Made by a program: the position numbers and the translations under genes. Below are positions 32,978 through 44,618 of a stretch of DNA of 64,000 bases, in pieces. The DNA is from Sipunculus nudus (lineage: Eukaryota; Annelida; Sipuncula; Golfingiida; Sipunculidae), in NCBI GenBank assembly GCA_026874595.1, contig CM049315.1:68705916-68769915 (forward strand). The letters are read 5' to 3'. A model generated the notes under the pieces. The model saw only the letters and a program-made list of their open reading frames with translations, was not told the DNA's origin and did not search any database. Every line of letters starts with the position of its first letter. Position 1 is the first letter of the stretch.

Positions 32978-34365
32978 CATAAGCAGGCAGGACGGGAAAG
33001 TCTTTCCGTTGTCTTGGACAGTTTGTTGTCCGCCTTACTGAGTTGTTCACAGGAAGGAGTTTAACTGAACTATCAGTTTGTTAGCAAATGTAAAAATAAG
33101 ACCCTTAACCCTTTATCGTGTTATTTAGTTGATGTATAGGGTTTCAGTTTTAGTTCTAGCTATAGCCAAATTACAAATTTTACACTATGGGGGCTTACTT
33201 TGCATATAAAAATTTGAATACATATGAAAGCCATTTAATTAATAAAAAATATAGAATAATTATATTTGGTATTATCTGTCCACAGGAGAAATTTAAGCAA
33301 AAAGTGAATGACCTAGAATATCGGCGTAGATTTGCTACAGCCAAATAAATTTTTGCATAAAATTTGCAAATAAAAATCAGATTATTCAAATAAGATATAC
33401 AGTTTGTACCCAATAAAGATCCCCATGTTATTTCTTATTATTTGTTTTTTTTTCTTTATCTATGTGCATAATCAATAGAGTTTTGGCTATTTCTTTAAAA
33501 TTAGGCATGTCCTAAAACTTTCAGAGGTTACAATGGAAAAGGGATAAAAATGGAACTACAACCTAGTTTTGTGAAGAGGAATAGTACCTCATCACGAAAA
33601 ACTGGATTTTGAATTGTTATACCTTCAGTTGGGGTATGACCCCCAAAAACCCTTTCTGCCGTACGTCTAATCGTGAATGGGCTGGTCCGTTTCTTAAGCG
33701 CTAAACGTACCAACTGGTTCTTCGAGGGGGTCAGACGTGTATGGCCGCACACTCATACCCACACAGCTGGGGTTTTTATCGCCAAAATGGGAACCGGCCC
33801 CGATTTAGCTGATATCGCTGGAGAGCAACCCATTTTCAACGAGAAAGCCATAAGTAATTATAATAAATGTGAAGAAGATAAAACATCTTATTTTGTTATA
33901 TTATATGGGAAGTTTTACATCTCATGATGTATTAGGTGTGATTTGTTAAGGATTCTTCTACTGTATTTGAAGTGTAACTTTGAGACTGCAGCTCAGGGCA
34001 TATGGGCTGCTTGCGTGTAGGCAAACAAGCAGTGAAATTTGAGAAATCGCGAACAACTCAAGAGAGCCAAATCAAAACATAAACTGTTTAAGGCCAATTA
34101 AAGGATAATTTAGACTTGGTTTCAATTGTGTTAATACTGTTTCTGTGCACTCGGGCGTGACGCACCTGCGATACTCGCGGGCAGTTGCTCACGCACCTCA
34201 AGTTACCTAGGCCACGTCTTCATGCATTGCTAGCATTTAGCACTTTGCGCTTGTCAACTGCTTTTGAGTGTTGTGGAATTTTCTACGCCCATTTTTTAGT
34301 AAACATTCTACTGTTTATTATTTTTAGTCGTCACTTGTTTTTATACGCATACCGCACAGCATCAC
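32976..34365. other. Non-coding stretch inside the 4.3 kb insertion
   Basis: Nothing recognised. The ORFs at 33528-33752 (minus), 33673-33927 and 34185-34427 (plus) show no family motif. Confidence 0.45.
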
Positions 34366-36183
34366 ATGATGGCAGACGAAGAAAAGGATGTCTTCAAAAC
34401 CAACCAAGAAAAGTCGGACAATTTTGATTTGGGCGCATGGGCCGCCATTGTTGGTTCGACAAAGAAGACCATCGCGGTTTTGCTTAAGGAAGACCTTACC
34501 TCCGTAGACGTGCTAGGATTACTAAGTGAAAAGGACGTCTTAGACCTGTCCCTAACGCTGGGCCAAAGGAACTTTTAATGGCTGCTTTAACGCGTTTAGA
34601 TAATAGCAGTATTGAAACAACCCCGTAAAAGCGTAGCTTACCCTTTGGAAAGCCAGTCTGTAAGAGGACCTGCAAGCCTGACAATTCACGACATCAGGGG
34701 ACAGAATGTCCATTTAAAATCGACGTGGTCAGGTCTTTGATGATTTCTTTGCCCAAGACGCAAATGTACCCATTGCAAAAGATATTTTTATGCAAGCAAT
34801 GATCCCTGGCCATACAGCGAGGCACCAAAGGACCCTTTAGATCCAAGATCAATTCTGACTATTAAAGCAAGTAAAAACAATGTCGTGCATATCTCAGAGT
34901 TTTTGCCAGAACGTATTAGAAAACGGTATTAGGGGCGTATAAGGGGCCAGGCTTTGTATGCTCAAAGCAGCACATTTGTTATGACGATCACCCATACAGT
35001 GGTATTACCATAGAAGAATGGTCTGCAGCAAACTGTCGCCTTATGTCGCATCTACTCCATTCTGGAGATCTTCATGTTACAGACATTGATTATTATCTGG
35101 CTTATACCACACAAATCGATGATCTTCTAAGTATAATTGGGATTCATTATTAGACTGATTATCAGTACAGGGAACGTCAAGCAGAGAATGGTTTTAAATG
35201 GGGCGCCCTCACAGCGAACATGGAACTGCAACAACTCTGGCAGGCTAAATACAGTCATTATATAATTCAGAATCGTTCAGGCAGTTCCAAATACCCAGGT
35301 TCAGTACAGGAACAGAGGAAACCCGAGTGTAGATTGTTTAAAATTCGGAAGGAAATTGCCCTTTTGGTGATTCGCGTAAATTGCATGTAAATAATGACAA
35401 TAAGGGAGCTGTTGCAGAAGCACGATTTTCTGTCTCAAAAAAACGATATGTAAATACCAAGGGATCGTTAATGTTAGCAGCTTGGGAGCAGTTGTTGTCA
35501 AATCATGACCAAGACAGACCTTATATTTTGCGTGGGGTACGCAAAGGCTTTCATATCCTCAGTCAGCCCGTTGATGTTAACAAAGCCGTTGAGATTGATA
35601 ATTATAAATCGGCAACTGCGCCCTCTATTGTAAAATCGGGTTGAAGCCCAAATAATAGAAGATTTGGACAACGGCCAATATCACATTGTGAATTAAGCAC
35701 ACCCATTGTCTCAGCATTAGGGACTGTTCCTCAGAAAGGGTCTTCAAAGTATCGTATAATTCATGACTGTAGCAGACCACCTCGGGAGGCGCTTAATGAC
35801 TTTGCGTATAAAGACCCCTTCAAATATCAATCAGTTCAAGACGCTATAGATCTAGTCACGGAAGGTTCGTTACTTTCCAAAGTAGATCTCTCCAATGCTT
35901 ACTGCATGGTTAAAATTCACCATGAGGATTATGCTGCCACAGGCCTTAAGTGTACATTTTCAGGGAATTCCAGATCCACATGCATGATTGATAAACGCTT
36001 AACCTTAAATGAGATTGTGGAAATAGGAAAGATTTATAAAACGAAAGATTTGGCAAATTATTTGAAACGAGTGCCTACCAATCCCATAGTGAACAATGCT
36101 GCCAATACCGAGCTTGGACGTTATGGCGCTATCAACATGTGGACTTCCAGCAAGCGCGCAGAAAATAAAGAATTGACATCACG
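34366..36183 (+). pseudogene. DIRS/Ngaro-like retroelement relic (gag-like and start of RT)
   Basis: The first frame (34366-34578) has a SAM-like ending (DLTSVDVLGLLSEKDVLDL, then LTLGQR). Several broken frames follow, with gag-like EWSAANCRLMSHLLHSGDL and DIDYYLAYTTQIDDLL (about 35015-35130). Then come YILRGVRKGFHI (35521), VSALGTVPQKGSSKYRIIHD, CSRPPREALNDFA, KYQSVQDAIDLV and LSKVDLSNAYCMVKIH (about 35870-35920). The last blocks match fingers and palm of DIRS/Ngaro-type RTs. The RT ends before its catalytic YxDD, at a (TA)n tract. No tyrosine recombinase is visible, so the clade call rests on RT and gag style. Confidence 0.65.
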
Positions 36184-36186
36184 AAA

Positions 36187-36188
<2 letters not shown>

Positions 36189-36236
<48 letters not shown>
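36189..36236. repeat. (TA)n microsatellite
   Basis: Pure TA tract where the DIRS-like relic ends. Confidence 0.97.
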
Positions 36237-36238
<2 letters not shown>

Positions 36239-36585
36239 CTCTGAGCTTTTCAATGAAAATAATACAGAAAGAAAAAAAGAAGCGTATCCTCAATACGTAT
36301 AGGATATCGCTTTTAGTGTATCGCAATACGTATTTTATCCGAATAAGCTGACCGTTACTCAGCCCTAGATCTCACGGAGGGTAAATTCTCAACTAATCAG
36401 AACATCTCAAACATCTTCACACCACGACTAATTAAAGCCCATAGCAATGTTAGGCCTTTCTAAACTGCACGCAAGGTAAAGGCCTGTTTAAACTACTAGC
36501 AAGGTATATTTCCCCTGCCGGGAGTTCAGCAAATATAGAATACACAGCCGGAACTGCCCAGCAAATTAGCCACTCCCTTTAAATT

Positions 36586-37541
36586 GTCATTCCTTCTATT
36601 ATAATAATTTATACATCCCGCGGTTTCTTAAAATAACGATAAATATAATATACCCTACAATATAGCATACATATAAAAATGTATTATAAAATTATATAGT
36701 TCATATATTCTGTAAACATATTAGTGAATAATATATGTATATATTATATATTCAGGCATTTTACCAGGGACATCGAATCGTCCTGTTCAAGCTGTATTTA
36801 AACTTGCGTGCCCACAAAGGTCACAATTCAGGTAACGACATTAACCAGTCCATTTCGATAAAGTTTAGCAACAGGTTGCCACTGTTCTGACGATCATGAC
36901 GTGTAAAAAGAGAAACGCTCTGTACAATGCAATGTGTGGAACAAACACTACACAGTTCTTCATAATGTGGCCATTCGGATTTCAAAGGCGCTTTCACTGG
37001 AAATGTTGAAATATTTAATAGATGTTCATGTTTTAATATGAATATCCAATGGTCTACTGACAACGAATTGACACCTCCCTTTAATGTGACAAAACATATG
37101 CCGAGGCATTATATGAAGTGATTTGTCGGGAATATTAAGGATGCTTCCAATGTAAATATACATATCAATTGTGTACGTCGATTTTTTTACTATAGGTATT
37201 CCAAAATCATCGCATGCCATATTGAAAGTGACAGGCTATGATTGCCATTTAGCAGAAAAACCCTTTTCCTGATGTTCTTTTTATTTTCTTACAGGCTTTT
37301 TTGCTATGTACTTTCTCTTGTGTCGTTTATTGTCAGTAACTAGATGAGATCGGCCGTTTATTTTTATCTTCAATGGAGAAAATAGTTTATTTCAAAGGGT
37401 TTTTACTGATGAAGTTATCGCTATTCCGCCGTATTGACATCCTGGATATCAGAACAAAATTTGATAGCGTTATAGGAATAGCAAATATTTTAGGATGACT
37501 TTCATCATATCAAACATAGTATTTATATCGAGGTATCAGTA

Positions 37542-37543
<2 letters not shown>
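36586..37543. other. Non-coding stretch; first 100 bp belong to the third segment copy
   Basis: About 36586-36690 is alignable with copy 1 at 10980-11090 (TTAAAATAACG, CCTACAATATAGCATACA). Beyond that I see no relation to copies 1 and 2 and no gene. Confidence 0.55.

Positions 37544-37613
<70 letters not shown>
37544..37613. repeat. (TA)n followed by (GA)n
   Basis: TA tract to about 37586, then GA to 37613, abutting the inverted-repeat element at 37614. Confidence 0.95.
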
Positions 37614-37819
37614 GTGAATGAATAGCCATGCTGGTTCGTTGTACGAAGAAATGGAACAAGAATACACAGAAAAGTCGGTTCACTGCCGATGGGAATCGAA
37701 CCCATGACCTTACGATTGCCGTTCGCTAGCTCTATTACTGAGCTACAGCAGATCCCCGACCCCTCTGTGTATTTGCACATATTTCTTTGAACAACTAACC
37801 AGCATTTCTATTCATTCAT
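37614..37819 (-). mobile_element. tRNA-like core inside about 60 bp inverted repeats
   Basis: The left arm begins GTGAATGAATAGCCATGCTG and the right arm, inverted, ATGAATGAATAGAAATGCTG. Both arms contain AATACACAG and a GTCGG block next to the core. The core (minus, 37683-37751) has a 6 of 7 bp acceptor stem (CTGCTG/CGGCAG), a GCTC/GAGC D-stem, an A-box-like TAGCTCAGTAA and a B box GGTTCGATTCC. It is a SINE- or MITE-like repeat, not a normal tRNA gene: position 33 is not T and no CCA-type context exists. Confidence 0.7.
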
Positions 37820-37958
37820 GTATCTGTATACTATATGCCTCACACCACATAAGGCCACCAGTTCTCCCTGCTGTTTGCAAAGTTGCTGTGCCAACACATG
37901 TAGTGGGTAGTACTCTGACGTCACGGCAGTGAAGTCAGATCGCTGGTTCTATAAAAGT

Positions 37959-38088
37959 GTGCAAATACACAGGGGGGTCGGGGATCTGCTGTAGCTCAGT
38001 GGATAGAGCAAACGACCCGCTGTCGTAAGGTCATGGTTCGATTCTCATCGGCAGTGAACCGACCTTTCTGTGTATTCTTGTTCCATTT
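37959..38088 (+). mobile_element. Second tRNA-like repeat, opposite orientation
   Basis: The core 37986-38054 (69 nt) matches that of the element at 37614-37819 with several changes, including a different anticodon loop. It has TAGCTCAGTGG and GGTTCGATTC boxes. The flanks AATACACAGG-GGGTCGG and CCGACC-TTCTGTGTATTC are inverted around the core. It runs into a TA tract on the right. The outer arms are shorter than in the first element. Confidence 0.7.
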
Positions 38089-38093
38089 ATATA

Positions 38094-38129
<36 letters not shown>
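38089..38129. repeat. (TA)n microsatellite
   Basis: Interrupted then pure TA tract at the 3' side of the second tRNA-like repeat. Confidence 0.93.
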
Positions 38130-38133
<4 letters not shown>

Positions 38134-39902
38134 GATTTTAGAATTTTAGAGGTACTGTTATTCATGTTGAAAACAACATATAAAAGGTTTTATAGTTGTT
38201 ACGGAGTGCTTGACGCACGCGTTACAAGCGTGGTCGTCAGGTAAGGGGTCGGTAAACAGTGAACATATATTTGAAAGAAATATGCTTGCGAATTTACCTA
38301 CCTGAGCCACTTGGTTTATCTGATATCTGGAAAAGGGAAAATTAAAAGGGGTCATTTCCTCTAACCAACGAATTTAAAGCATTATTTCAAAATATCAAAC
38401 TATAGGCATTTGAAGTGAAAAAGCAATCATCGGTCACAAAGTTTGCATTACTTAGATTCTAACATTTTGATTTCTAATGCAGAATCAGCTATTAAATTCC
38501 TATCAATATCTGTTATTTTTATTTATATATTTATTCAAATCAATCAGTTATACTTTCTAACGATACCAGAAAACAAATGATGTCATAATTGGTCCAATTC
38601 GTGAATCAATATTTTGGTACGATTTTTAAACAGGTGGTACGTGGTCCATGACGCGCAGCTGAAATTGTCATACTGATCATACGTTATGATATGGTGAAAA
38701 AACAATTATTAAGGAACCTTCACCAATGGAAAGAATGACTGGCAAAATGCTCAAAAATCCAACAGCTAGGATTTGTGCGATGTCTCACTATCCAGGTGCT
38801 CAGAATTAGGTTTTTTAGCTTGTAGCTAATAGAATATGGATCATCATGACCTAGTGCTGAAGGACATTTGCAAAGGATCTTCTTGAAATTTAAGTAAGAA
38901 GGTTTCATACGTATGATTTGTGTCTTTCACATTGAAAATTAATGCTTTTTTGTCAATATGTTCATAGTGACAGTACAGGTCACAGTGACCACATTGACCC
39001 AATATCAGGAATCAAAGAGGATTTGCCAAGGAAATCCCTTGATCTCATATTATAATATCCTAGTTTTAAAATTTTTATTGAAATGTATGACTTTTAAGAG
39101 CAAATGATCATACTTCTGGTTAGTCGTTCACAGAATATAGTCACCAAGACCTAGTTTCAGGTTTCGAGGGGATTTGTCAAGATCTCCCTGGTTGTTGCTA
39201 TGGATGATTTTAGGCCTAATGTATACAATTTCAGCCTAACTGCCTTACATGGTGCTCAAAATCATGTTTGCAGCATATACAAATGCCGTATACCGTGATC
39301 TTATTTTAAACTTTCCGCGGAGATTTACCCAAGACATCACTGAATGTCATGTTAGAAATTTCAAGGCCAAATGGATACAATTTGTCCTCCTTCTGACTGT
39401 CTGGGTGCTCAAAAGCATGTTTTCGGCTCCTAGTTTGAAGAATATAGGCCACTATGACCTTTTATGGACACGGTAATTTCTTACTTCAACGGTATTGCAG
39501 CGACTGCGAGATGATTTTTACTAAAATACTACTGCCTAATATAATTATGATGGATACCAGTTGGGAGCTTTAGTTTGAATTGTTCATAAATCATGCAGTA
39601 GTCAGGAAGACAAGATCATGAGCAGAATACTGTGTAAAGCATGTTACAGAAAAACATTGGCGCGTTTAATATAGGATATTTAACTGAATATGCCTAATAT
39701 TATAAATGTAATTCTTATATTATTTTAAATGTGTAAACAAAATAGACTTAGACTATGGACAATAGAGCTGTTTCTACATATTTGGATCGGATCGCATTTA
39801 GAAGAGGTCTTCTGTCAGACTTCCATCTGATAACCAATTCTCTACCCAATTATCTGTACTTAACTCATTAATCCATTGACTTCCTCGCTTCTTAATCATT
39901 TA

Positions 39903-39904
<2 letters not shown>
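38130..39904. other. Stretch without supported genes
   Basis: Short ORFs only (38158-38355, 38720-38908, 39249-39476), without recognisable content. Could be intron or intergenic. Confidence 0.5.

Positions 39905-39960
<56 letters not shown>
39905..39960. repeat. (TA)n microsatellite
   Basis: Pure TA tract directly abutting the hairpin MITE. Confidence 0.97.
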
Positions 39961-39962
<2 letters not shown>

Positions 39963-40153
39963 CTCTGAAGAAAAACAACACTGTAAATTCACAACAGTCT
40001 GTTTCACGGAATCTCGTGATCTCGTAATCTAGTAAAGTCTTGGCTTTTCAGACCACGCCCTCAGCTTCATTCTAACCACATTCACCTGATGATAGGGTCG
40101 CATCCCGTGAAACGGACTGTTGTGAATTTACAGTGTTCATTTTCTTCAGAGTT
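39961..40153. mobile_element. Hairpin MITE of about 193 bp with about 50 bp inverted ends
   Basis: The left arm AACTCTGAAGAAAAACAACA, continuing through CTGTAAATTCACAACAGT, is matched inverted at 40102-40153 with few mismatches. Both ends are flanked by TAT/ATA. There is no coding capacity. A spurious ORF reads from the neighbouring exon into its right arm. Confidence 0.85.
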
Positions 40154-40243
40154 ATACCGGTCTGGCCTAGTCTGTAGGTCATAGGGCACTTTACAACGGA
40201 GGGTAACTCTACCTTCTATATATATTATATATATAAAACTTAC

Positions 40244-40537
40244 TTTGATATAGATCTTTTCCTTCCCACCTCCTGGGTTTATGCAGCTCCGACAAAGTTT
40301 GCAGATGTTTGAGACCTGATTGTACACCCCGCCGGAACACCAAGCACGCCTACCGCAAATAGCCAAACACGTGACTTTGTCACTGACCTTCTGTTTTACA
40401 GGAACACAGTCCAGTTCCACAAGATCTCGTCGAAAGATATCTAGGTAGATGTGAGCACAACAAACGCTGAAGGCAATAGCATTTAAAGTCAGGAAAAAGA
40501 CGATCACGTGAATCAGAACCATAAGTGATTTAATCAT
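40244..40537 (-). CDS. First exon of a secreted Cys-rich (PAN/apple-like) protein
   Basis: Minus strand. ATG at 40537 opens a hydrophobic signal peptide (MIKSLMVLIHVIVFFLTLNA, then IAFSVCC). A Cys-rich region follows: LDCVPVKQKV, VTCLAICGRRAWCSGGVY, and ICKLCRSC. Cysteine spacing and the C-x3-C..C...Y.....C.LC pattern recall PAN/apple modules of secreted molluscan proteins. The exon ends ATCAAA followed by a perfect donor GTAAGT (40238-40243), so the longer open frame to 40082 is not coding. The donor phase is 0, which does not match the phase 1 acceptor at 31706; either an exon lies between or these are separate genes. Confidence 0.55.
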
Positions 40538-41939
40538 CGCGGCGGCGGTTGTTTAACCAATTTCATACGGGACGAACATCGCACTGACTTTGCCCATGTA
40601 AAAGTATCGTTGTCAGTTTTATCAATGTTCCGATCTCATGGACTGATAATGCTTAAATGGAACAAAGGAAGTTAATACACATCATTATTTTTTTTTTATT
40701 TTATACTTAGTGCTACAAATTCATGTGAGACAGATGTACATTTGTATTGTTATCCCGAGAATTGTTCCCCCATGGAAACCCCATATATCAGCAATTTGAG
40801 CACTGAAATTTTCAAGTATCCTGCATTTAAATATCCGCTTAAGTAGCAACATATCAATCATTAATATAGTAAATATGTACAGATAGGACTCGGGGTTGTT
40901 TCATGTCTATTTGTAAATTGATTAGGTCGGAATGGCGACTTTGGAGAAAACGTTCAAACTGTATATCATGCACTTTTATTTATCTCTGTTTGGGTACCTT
41001 GTTAATTTTTTTGTTGTTGTTCATCCACAAATTATTTTCATGAGATTTGATGGAGCACTATCAATAAATTTTAGTAGGAGGTTTGTTTAATAATCAAGGA
41101 ATAATTGCTAGAATATTTTGGCGGATGTCTGAATACAGCTTTTCTATTACAATAAAGACAGATACTTACAGTTTGCTTCGACTTTATTGAAAAAGAAATA
41201 TTTCTGTCGTTGTGTCACCTCTAAATTAATAAATGTAAAAAAGTCTAATCTTTAAAGGTGAGATTCCGAACCTGAGACATATTTTTTTCTTTATAAACAG
41301 TGTCAGCCTACTATACCCATAGCAAACCAGAAGACCATCAGACGCAGATCGCTTGCTCGTGGAATTGTTTATAACCATGGAGTACTGCGTTTTAGGCGCC
41401 TTTCCCCTTTATCCGTATTTCTGCTTGGAAAACTGTGGATGGGTGACACGGTTTCATCTATTTTTTTTCTCTGGTGGCAATACAAGTTCTTGATATTGTT
41501 CATAAATGCAGTGGAATGTAAAGGAGTTCGTCCATGGACCAGGGAACCATTACTTAAAAGTTGAGGGGGGATCGGTAACTGTTTGTATAGGAATGGATTA
41601 GGTTTAAGACAATTAATGAAGATATGCTCTCTGTGAATTAATATCTAGCCGTTTAGTGGAATACCAAAATACTGTAAGCAACATGCTCAATCGAAATCTT
41701 ACCTTATGTGATAAAAATATAAAATGAGTTTTATTTGTCTGGAATAATCAATACATGTCAAATTTGGAGAGTCAGTATAGCAATATTCGTACTGGTACCA
41801 GGTGTAACATAAATAGTGTGATACAAGTTCCCACATCTAACATGCAAACATACGAATTAATTGGTATTATTGGAGAGTAAGGAATCAATCTTATTCGAAT
41901 TTCACTTGAAGAAGTAAAAAACATACTATAAAAAAAAGG
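40538..41939. other. Stretch without supported genes
   Basis: Upstream region of the secreted-protein exon (minus) and flank of the LINE at 41940. No promoter motif can be assigned with confidence. Confidence 0.5.
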
Positions 41940-42716
41940 CTTGGTTATGTTCTAATCTCGAGTTATTTGAATAAGCAGGTCATACAGGTTAATATAATTC
42001 CAGCAATTTTAACAGATCATTCGGCAGTGAAATGTAATATGAAATCACCCAGTGTTTGCAAACATGGCCCGTCCTTCTGGAAATTAAATGTGTCCCTCAT
42101 GGAAGATCCAGTTTTTTGTGTCACCAATGCAAGAAAACATAAAAAAAGTAGAAGGAGCATTATGAAAATAAAAATAGGGAGACAGAATGGTGGGAATATC
42201 TAAAGTTAAAAATTAGAGAATATTCAATTTCATATTCAAATAGAAAATGTAGACGTAAAAAGCTAATACTGAAAAAAAACCTAGAGAAAAGTTTTAAGGA
42301 TGTAAAATTCAACTCGCACAGCAGTAATAATCAAACTGAGATCGATCAAATATGTCGAGAAATAGATAAGCATTGTGAGAGAAAAGTAGATGGCTCCATT
42401 ATAAGATCTAGAATCACATGGTTTGAGGAAGGGGAGCGTAATTCAAAGTATTTTATGAATCTGGGAAAGAAAAAACAAAACCAAAACTACCATAAGAAGA
42501 TTATTGTGTAATGGAAAAAATATAACAGATCAGCGAAAAATTATGATAGAACTGAAGAGGTTTTTATGAAGAAAAGTACACTTGTACAGGTACCTTTTCA
42601 AAACAAGAATGTTCACAACTTCTGTCAGAGTATGATACTCGAGTCCTATCAGATATGCAAGCAGCTAGTTGTGATGGACTGATTTAAAAAAAGAAGTCTT
42701 GTCAACGTTGAAATAA

Positions 42717-43450
42717 ATGAAAAAAAATATTAAAACTCCCGGGAATGATGGATTTCCAAAAGAATTTTTTTATCTCGTCGGGAAGGATCTCGTTAATTGT
42801 TTGCCCAGATGTTTTGAGGAGGGTAAGCTAACTACAAGTCAAAGGCAAGCAGTGGTTAATTTGATAGAAAAACTAGTTAATGATAATCGTTTAATCTCAT
42901 CATGGCGACCAATTAGTTTGTTAAATGTCGAATATAAGATATTAAGTAAAATTTTAGCACGGCGCTTAAATGTTGTCCTTCCTAATCTGATTAATGAGGA
43001 CCAGACGGACTTTGTACCCGGGGGAACCATTTGTGAAACGAACCATTTAATCTGTGATATCTTAGATTATTGTATCAAAGAAAATAAACCTGATATCTTG
43101 TTTGCAGTTGATTTTTCTGCTGCTTTCGACTCCATAGATCGTAACTATATGTTCAGTGTTTTGGAAAATGTTGTCTTCCAGACAGGTTTTATTAAATGGG
43201 TACAACTTCTTCATAACGATATCAAAAGCTGTATAATAAATAATGGATACCCCACAGGATATATCGGATTAGCAAAAGGTAACAGACAAGGAGATCCCTG
43301 GCGTCATATTTGTTTGTCATGGCCATTGAGATCCTAGCAATAATGGTACGTAAATCTGTGTCTATCAAAGGGATAAATATTAACTGCTTTGAAATTAAAC
43401 AGTGTATGTATGCATACGATACCACATTTTTGGCAACAACGGTGGCTTGA
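42717..43450 (+). pseudogene. LINE reverse transcriptase domain
   Basis: Shows TPGNDGFPKEFF, SWRPISLLNVEYKILSK, AVDFSAAFDSIDRNYMF and GNRQGDP. After a frameshift near 43300 it continues AIEILAIMVRK and YAYDT at the catalytic box, where one Asp is replaced. Non-functional on that count alone. Confidence 0.88.
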
Positions 43451-43539
43451 GGCTGCTTGATATTGATACAATAATAGAAACTCAAAGATTTATGTGAATA
43501 AAGAAAATCATCACAGGTGACACGACAATACACATAATA

Positions 43540-44618
43540 ATACCTGATCTTTATTTAAAACTCGTAGGTGGATTTAATAGTATCAGAGGTAACTTGGATC
43601 CTGAAATTTTAAAAATAGGAATATTATCTTTTTATTTACGTTGCCTTAATGTATGGCACTCTGTTACCTCCGGGGAACCATTAAGTAAAGAAACAATCTT
43701 GACACAACTGCTACCGAATAACAGATACATCAAGAAAGCAGGTTAATCAGTGTATTATTATTTTCTTGATATTCTTGGTATAAAATATGTTCCTGTTGTG
43801 TACGATGACAGAGGAAAAAAAAGTTAATGAAGTTGTAGCAAAAACAGTTATGCTTACAACACATTCTATATCCACTGGATAGCTCCGCAAAGGGCTATTC
43901 CACGAAAATGGTTTCAGGATAATGATTTAAACAGATATTTTGAGGTTAATAGTGCTTCGGTATTAAATAATGTAGTTATATCCTACAATGACGTGGTTCT
44001 AGATTTAGACAAACTCATATTCAGAAGTGTCTACGACAAAATAATATCATGTAAAATTTCTGAACCTGTCTTCAAAATAAAGTTACCAAACCTTTATAAA
44101 GACCTAAACTTGAAACGAGCAATTAATTACTCTTACAAGACCACTCTGTACATGTATCTAGGGAAATTTCAGTTCAGAGTTCTGCATATCATCCTCGCTG
44201 TTAACGAAAATCTATTCAGATGGAGGATAACAGACACAAACAGATATTCTAATTGGTTAATTGAAAATGAACCTATTGATCATTTATTCTGTGATTTCAC
44301 ATTTCATAAAACTGTTACTTGCAAATTTTGTCTTGGGCAAAAAACTTTGGATTAGAGATGCCAAGCCTCGGTCGTCAACGTTTATACACTGGAGCAGAAA
44401 AATCAGAAAATGATGCCCTTGTAAATATGTTGATGTTGGTCTACAAGATCAGCGTTTAAGTAATAGGAATAATCTGGCACTTCTTTCATTGGATCAGTAT
44501 GAGACAAAACTGACGAGATTTGAATATCTTGAACGCAAACTGGCGGAAAAAAGGCACAAAAGTACTATATATGAAATAAAATGGAAACCAATTCCTCAAA
44601 CTATACTAAACAAGAAGT
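43540..44618 (+). pseudogene. LINE ORF2 C-terminal region, fragmented
   Basis: Frames around 43555-43745 and 43993-44355 carry the post-RT region. Near 44200-44340 it keeps FRWRITDTNRYSNWLIENEP followed by DHLFCDF, aligning by position with the Cys/His end of the 4885 element. Confidence 0.65.

Larger units (their letters stand above)
32252..36577. mobile_element. 4.3 kb TIR-bounded insertion (hAT-like), composite
   Basis: TTTAAATT flanks it at 32244-32251 and 36578-36585. The left end is AGGGAGTATCTAAACTGGCG and the right end, inverted, GGGAGTGGCTAATTTGCTGG. A further inner block (GGCAGGGGAAAT...TACC) is inverted too, offset by about 35 bp. Copies 1 and 2 of the host segment show the unoccupied site (TTAAATT near 10974 and 57394). 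A 7-8 bp TSD with A/G-rich ends suggests hAT, but no hAT transposase is visible. Inside are (TA)n tracts, a DIRS-like relic and, near 36340-36372, another repeat end (inverse of AGGGCTGAGTAACGGTCAG). Confidence 0.7.
41940..44618 (+). mobile_element. Degraded, 5'-truncated L1-like LINE
   Basis: Begins within the end of the endonuclease (ILTDHSAVK near 42010), passes through the RT and ends with the ORF2 C-terminus (IPQTILNKK, stop at about 44618). The 5' end and ORF1 are missing, and there is an internal loss after about 43440. It belongs to the same broad group as the 4885 element but is clearly a different family. Confidence 0.85.

Noticed and set aside
37683-37751. Functional tRNA gene
   Set aside because: Anticodon loop lacks T at position 33, the anticodon loop differs between the two copies, and the core lies inside a repeat. 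Treated as tRNA-like.
40082-40243. Continuation of the secreted-protein ORF into the hairpin MITE
   Set aside because: A perfect GTAAGT donor at 40238-40243 and entry into a repeat arm indicate intron.
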